Shown here piece after piece: positions 62,389-64,000 of a stretch of DNA of 64,000 nt. This DNA comes from UBA11986 sp031402435. GTDB taxonomy: Bacteria > Bacteroidota > Ignavibacteria > UBA10030 > UBA6906. The translations under genes and the position numbers were made by a program. A model generated the notes under the pieces. It ran no database searches, had not been told where the DNA came from, and saw only the letters and a program-made list of their open reading frames with translations. Position 1 is the stretch's first letter, and the number at the start of each line of letters is the position of its first letter. The stretch covers positions 1-64,000 of the forward strand of contig JANNSJ010000065.1 in the NCBI GenBank assembly GCA_031402435.1, given 5' to 3'.

Positions 62389-62421
62389 GGCCCCTCGGTT
62401 CACATCGGGGGGCTGTTGTTT
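62389..62421 (+). terminator. Intrinsic terminator after the T9SS cargo gene
   Basis: GGCCCCTCG pairs with CGGGGGGCT (with G-T pairs) followed by GTTGTTT. It lies 42 bases after the stop codon at 62347. Confidence 0.65.
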
Positions 62422-62489
62422 GCCTGGATGGAGAGAGAACGAAACAAGTTTCCTTTTGTCTTTCACGCCCATTCTTTGTACCATCTTGG

Positions 62490-64000
62490 ATGACTGCTGC
62501 CGACTTTCCCACGAGTTTGTTCACTGACCCGTCCCGCGCGCAGCGCAACCTCCAGTCCATCCACGAAATGTTCATCGGCTCGGGAAGCCAGTTCCCGCTT
62601 GAGGAATTCTCCGCTGCTCTTGACACTCACCTGAAGGTCTCTCCCGACCCTGACCTGATGATTACCAGTCTGCTCAGGTTCAGTGAATCCTCGCTCAGCA
62701 AAGCATCGCTGTTTAACGATCTGGTGAAATATCCGGTAACCATGGAGGTGCTCCTCAAAATCTTCGGGCACTCTCAATACCTTGCCGATATCCTCGTCCG
62801 TGACCCCGAACTGTTTCGCTGGCTCACCGCCTCGGACGTGTTGATGACGCCGCAAACGAAAACAGCTCTCACCGGTGAAGTGAAACGTATCGAGAAGATG
62901 TTTGCCCGACCTGAGAAACGGCTCGATGCATTCCGCAGGCTGTATCGCCGTGAGCTGTTGCGCATCGGGGCGAAGGACATCCTGGGCAATGCTGATCTTA
63001 CTGCAACGACCCGCGAACTCTCCTTGCTTGCCGATGCGTTGATCGATGCATCATGCAGGATGGCGGAGGCGGCGCTGCGTGAAAAATTCGGCAGTGCACC
63101 TGAAACGCCCTACTCCGTTATTGGTCTCGGCAAACTCGGCGGCGGCGAGCTGAACTACAGCTCCGACATTGACATCATCTTTGTCTATGAAGATGAAGGC
63201 GACCTGCAGACATCAAAGACCACATATCACGAATACTTCAACAAGTTTGTTGAGCGGTTGGTGCAGAACCTTACGCATGCTTCGGGTGAGGGACATCTCT
63301 ATCGTGTGGACACCCGGTTGAGGCCGGAGGGCGGCATGGGACCACTTGCGCGTTCGCTGCAGAGTTATCTTCTCTATTATGAATCACGGGGCGAGTTGTG
63401 GGAGCGGCAGATGCTCATCAAAGCACGTCCGGTTGCAGGTGATCTTGAATTTGGAGAGAGGTTCTTGAAGCAGCTCACGCCGTTCATGTATCCACGGACA
63501 TTCTTCACACACCCGTCTGAGTCTATCACCAGAATCAAGGCCCGGATCGAAGCCGCAATCGAAGGCGACGATAACATCAAGCTCAAGGCTGGCGGCATAC
63601 GTGATATCGAGTTCATCGTACAAGCATTGCAATTGCTGAATGGCGGAAAGAATGAAGAAGTCCGTTCGCGGAACACGCTTCATTCGATTGAACTGCTCAG
63701 TGCCAAAGGCTTCCTCTCGCCGGACGAGAAACTCATATTGACTGATGCGTACATCTTCTTCCGCATGGTCGAACACAGACTGCAAACCGTTTTGAATACA
63801 CAAACACATTCCATCCCAACAAATCAGCAGCAGCGAACAGCTCTTGCGAAAAGACTGGGATTGAGTTCTGCAAGCGAACTACTCTCACGAGTTGAGATGT
63901 ACAGAAAAGCTGTCCGGAAGATCTTTGACGCTGTACTGAAAGTAGAGAGTAGCGATGCGGCCGTTCCGGGAATTGAGTCTATTCTGGAAGGGGGAATGGG
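62490..64000 (+). CDS. glnE: Glutamine synthetase adenylyltransferase, 3' end outside window
   Basis: 503 codons are visible, still open at the window edge. The start at 62490 is the first ATG with reasonable context; a strong ribosome site is not seen, and the frame is open upstream. The N-terminal adenylyl-removase domain is shown by VIGLGKLGGGELNYSSDIDI, the nucleotidyltransferase motif of the GlnE/GlnD superfamily. The following helical region has YESRGELWERQMLIKARPV and the GlnE signature GGIRDIEFIVQALQLL. GlnE adds or removes AMP on glutamine synthetase in response to PII, controlling nitrogen assimilation. The second (C-terminal) transferase domain should lie beyond 64000. Confidence 0.93.
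   Translation, partial: MTAADFPTSLFTDPSRAQRNLQSIHEMFIGSGSQFPLEEFSAALDTHLKVSPDPDLMITSLLRFSESSLSKASLFNDLVKYPVTMEVLLKIFGHSQYLADILVRDPELFRWLTASDVLMTPQTKTALTGEVKRIEKMFARPEKRLDAFRRLYRRELLRIGAKDILGNADLTATTRELSLLADALIDASCRMAEAALREKFGSAPETPYSVIGLGKLGGGELNYSSDIDIIFVYEDEGDLQTSKTTYHEYFNKFVERLVQNLTHASGEGHLYRVDTRLRPEGGMGPLARSLQSYLLYYESRGELWERQMLIKARPVAGDLEFGERFLKQLTPFMYPRTFFTHPSESITRIKARIEAAIEGDDNIKLKAGGIRDIEFIVQALQLLNGGKNEEVRSRNTLHSIELLSAKGFLSPDEKLILTDAYIFFRMVEHRLQTVLNTQTHSIPTNQQQRTALAKRLGLSSASELLSRVEMYRKAVRKIFDAVLKVESSDAAVPGIESILEGGM

Noticed and set aside
1..64000. CRISPR arrays, tRNA, rRNA, IS elements or integrases
   Set aside because: No regularly spaced short repeats with spacers, no cloverleaf or rRNA sequence, and no transposase or integrase frame was recognised.

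Overview
The window comes from a member of the Bacteroidota/Ignavibacteriota (Chlorobi-like) group. The main evidence is that seven intact or broken genes end in the Por secretion (type IX secretion, T9SS) sorting domain with the NYPNPFNP signature, in the variant usual in Ignavibacteria and relatives. DUF2911, DUF5916, DUF1573, sortilin/YCF48-type propellers and many starts without a strong Shine-Dalgarno point the same way. Base composition is moderately GC, with an AT-richer patch at about 26.0-28.3 kb. I see no tRNA, rRNA, CRISPR array, transposase or integrase.

Layout. 0-9.6 kb: end of a MacB-type permease, a Sel1-repeat protein, DUF2911 and YbjQ proteins, a lipoprotein, an aldehyde dehydrogenase and a DUF5916 barrel protein. 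9.6-13.4 kb: a minus-strand operon of ECF sigma factor, zinc-finger anti-sigma factor, TPR/HEAT protein and two-PDZ protein, probably an envelope-stress unit. 13.5-19.1 kb: an EthD protein, an atypical crotonase, a propeller lipoprotein, a small exported protein and a five-haem cytochrome c carrying a T9SS signal. 19.2-30.2 kb: a minus-strand array of T9SS cargo genes with shared C-terminal domains, intact and decayed members, CTD debris and repeated terminators. 30.4-37.1 kb: a tightly overlapping six-gene operon for an ABC-exported surface polysaccharide. 37.8-46.3 kb: nitrilase, PLD-like protein and an acyl-CoA module (two crotonases, two 3-hydroxyacyl-CoA dehydrogenase-like proteins, thiolase) with a polytopic membrane protein and a DUF1573 protein. 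46.4-51.9 kb: a sortilin-like propeller and a predicted zinc peptidase. 51.9-53.0 kb: a decay zone with three broken genes. 53.0-57.2 kb: small genes, a LysE exporter and a T9SS-exported M1 peptidase. 57.2-62.4 kb: a hairpin-rich intergenic region and two T9SS cargo genes, one split by an in-frame TAG. 62.5-64.0 kb: the first part of glnE.

How it fits together. The window is dominated by cell-surface functions: proteins exported by T9SS, one polysaccharide export operon, and a stress-type sigma/anti-sigma unit that could watch the envelope. The acyl-CoA genes form a beta-oxidation-like or phenylacetate-lower-pathway-like set, but no ring-activating genes are present, so the substrate is not determined. 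The most notable points are the T9SS-tagged multihaem cytochrome, the TAG- and G8-interrupted T9SS cargo genes, the shuffled CTD array, and several hairpin repeats in intergenic DNA. All family names come from reading the sequence and memory of the families; no database search was run.
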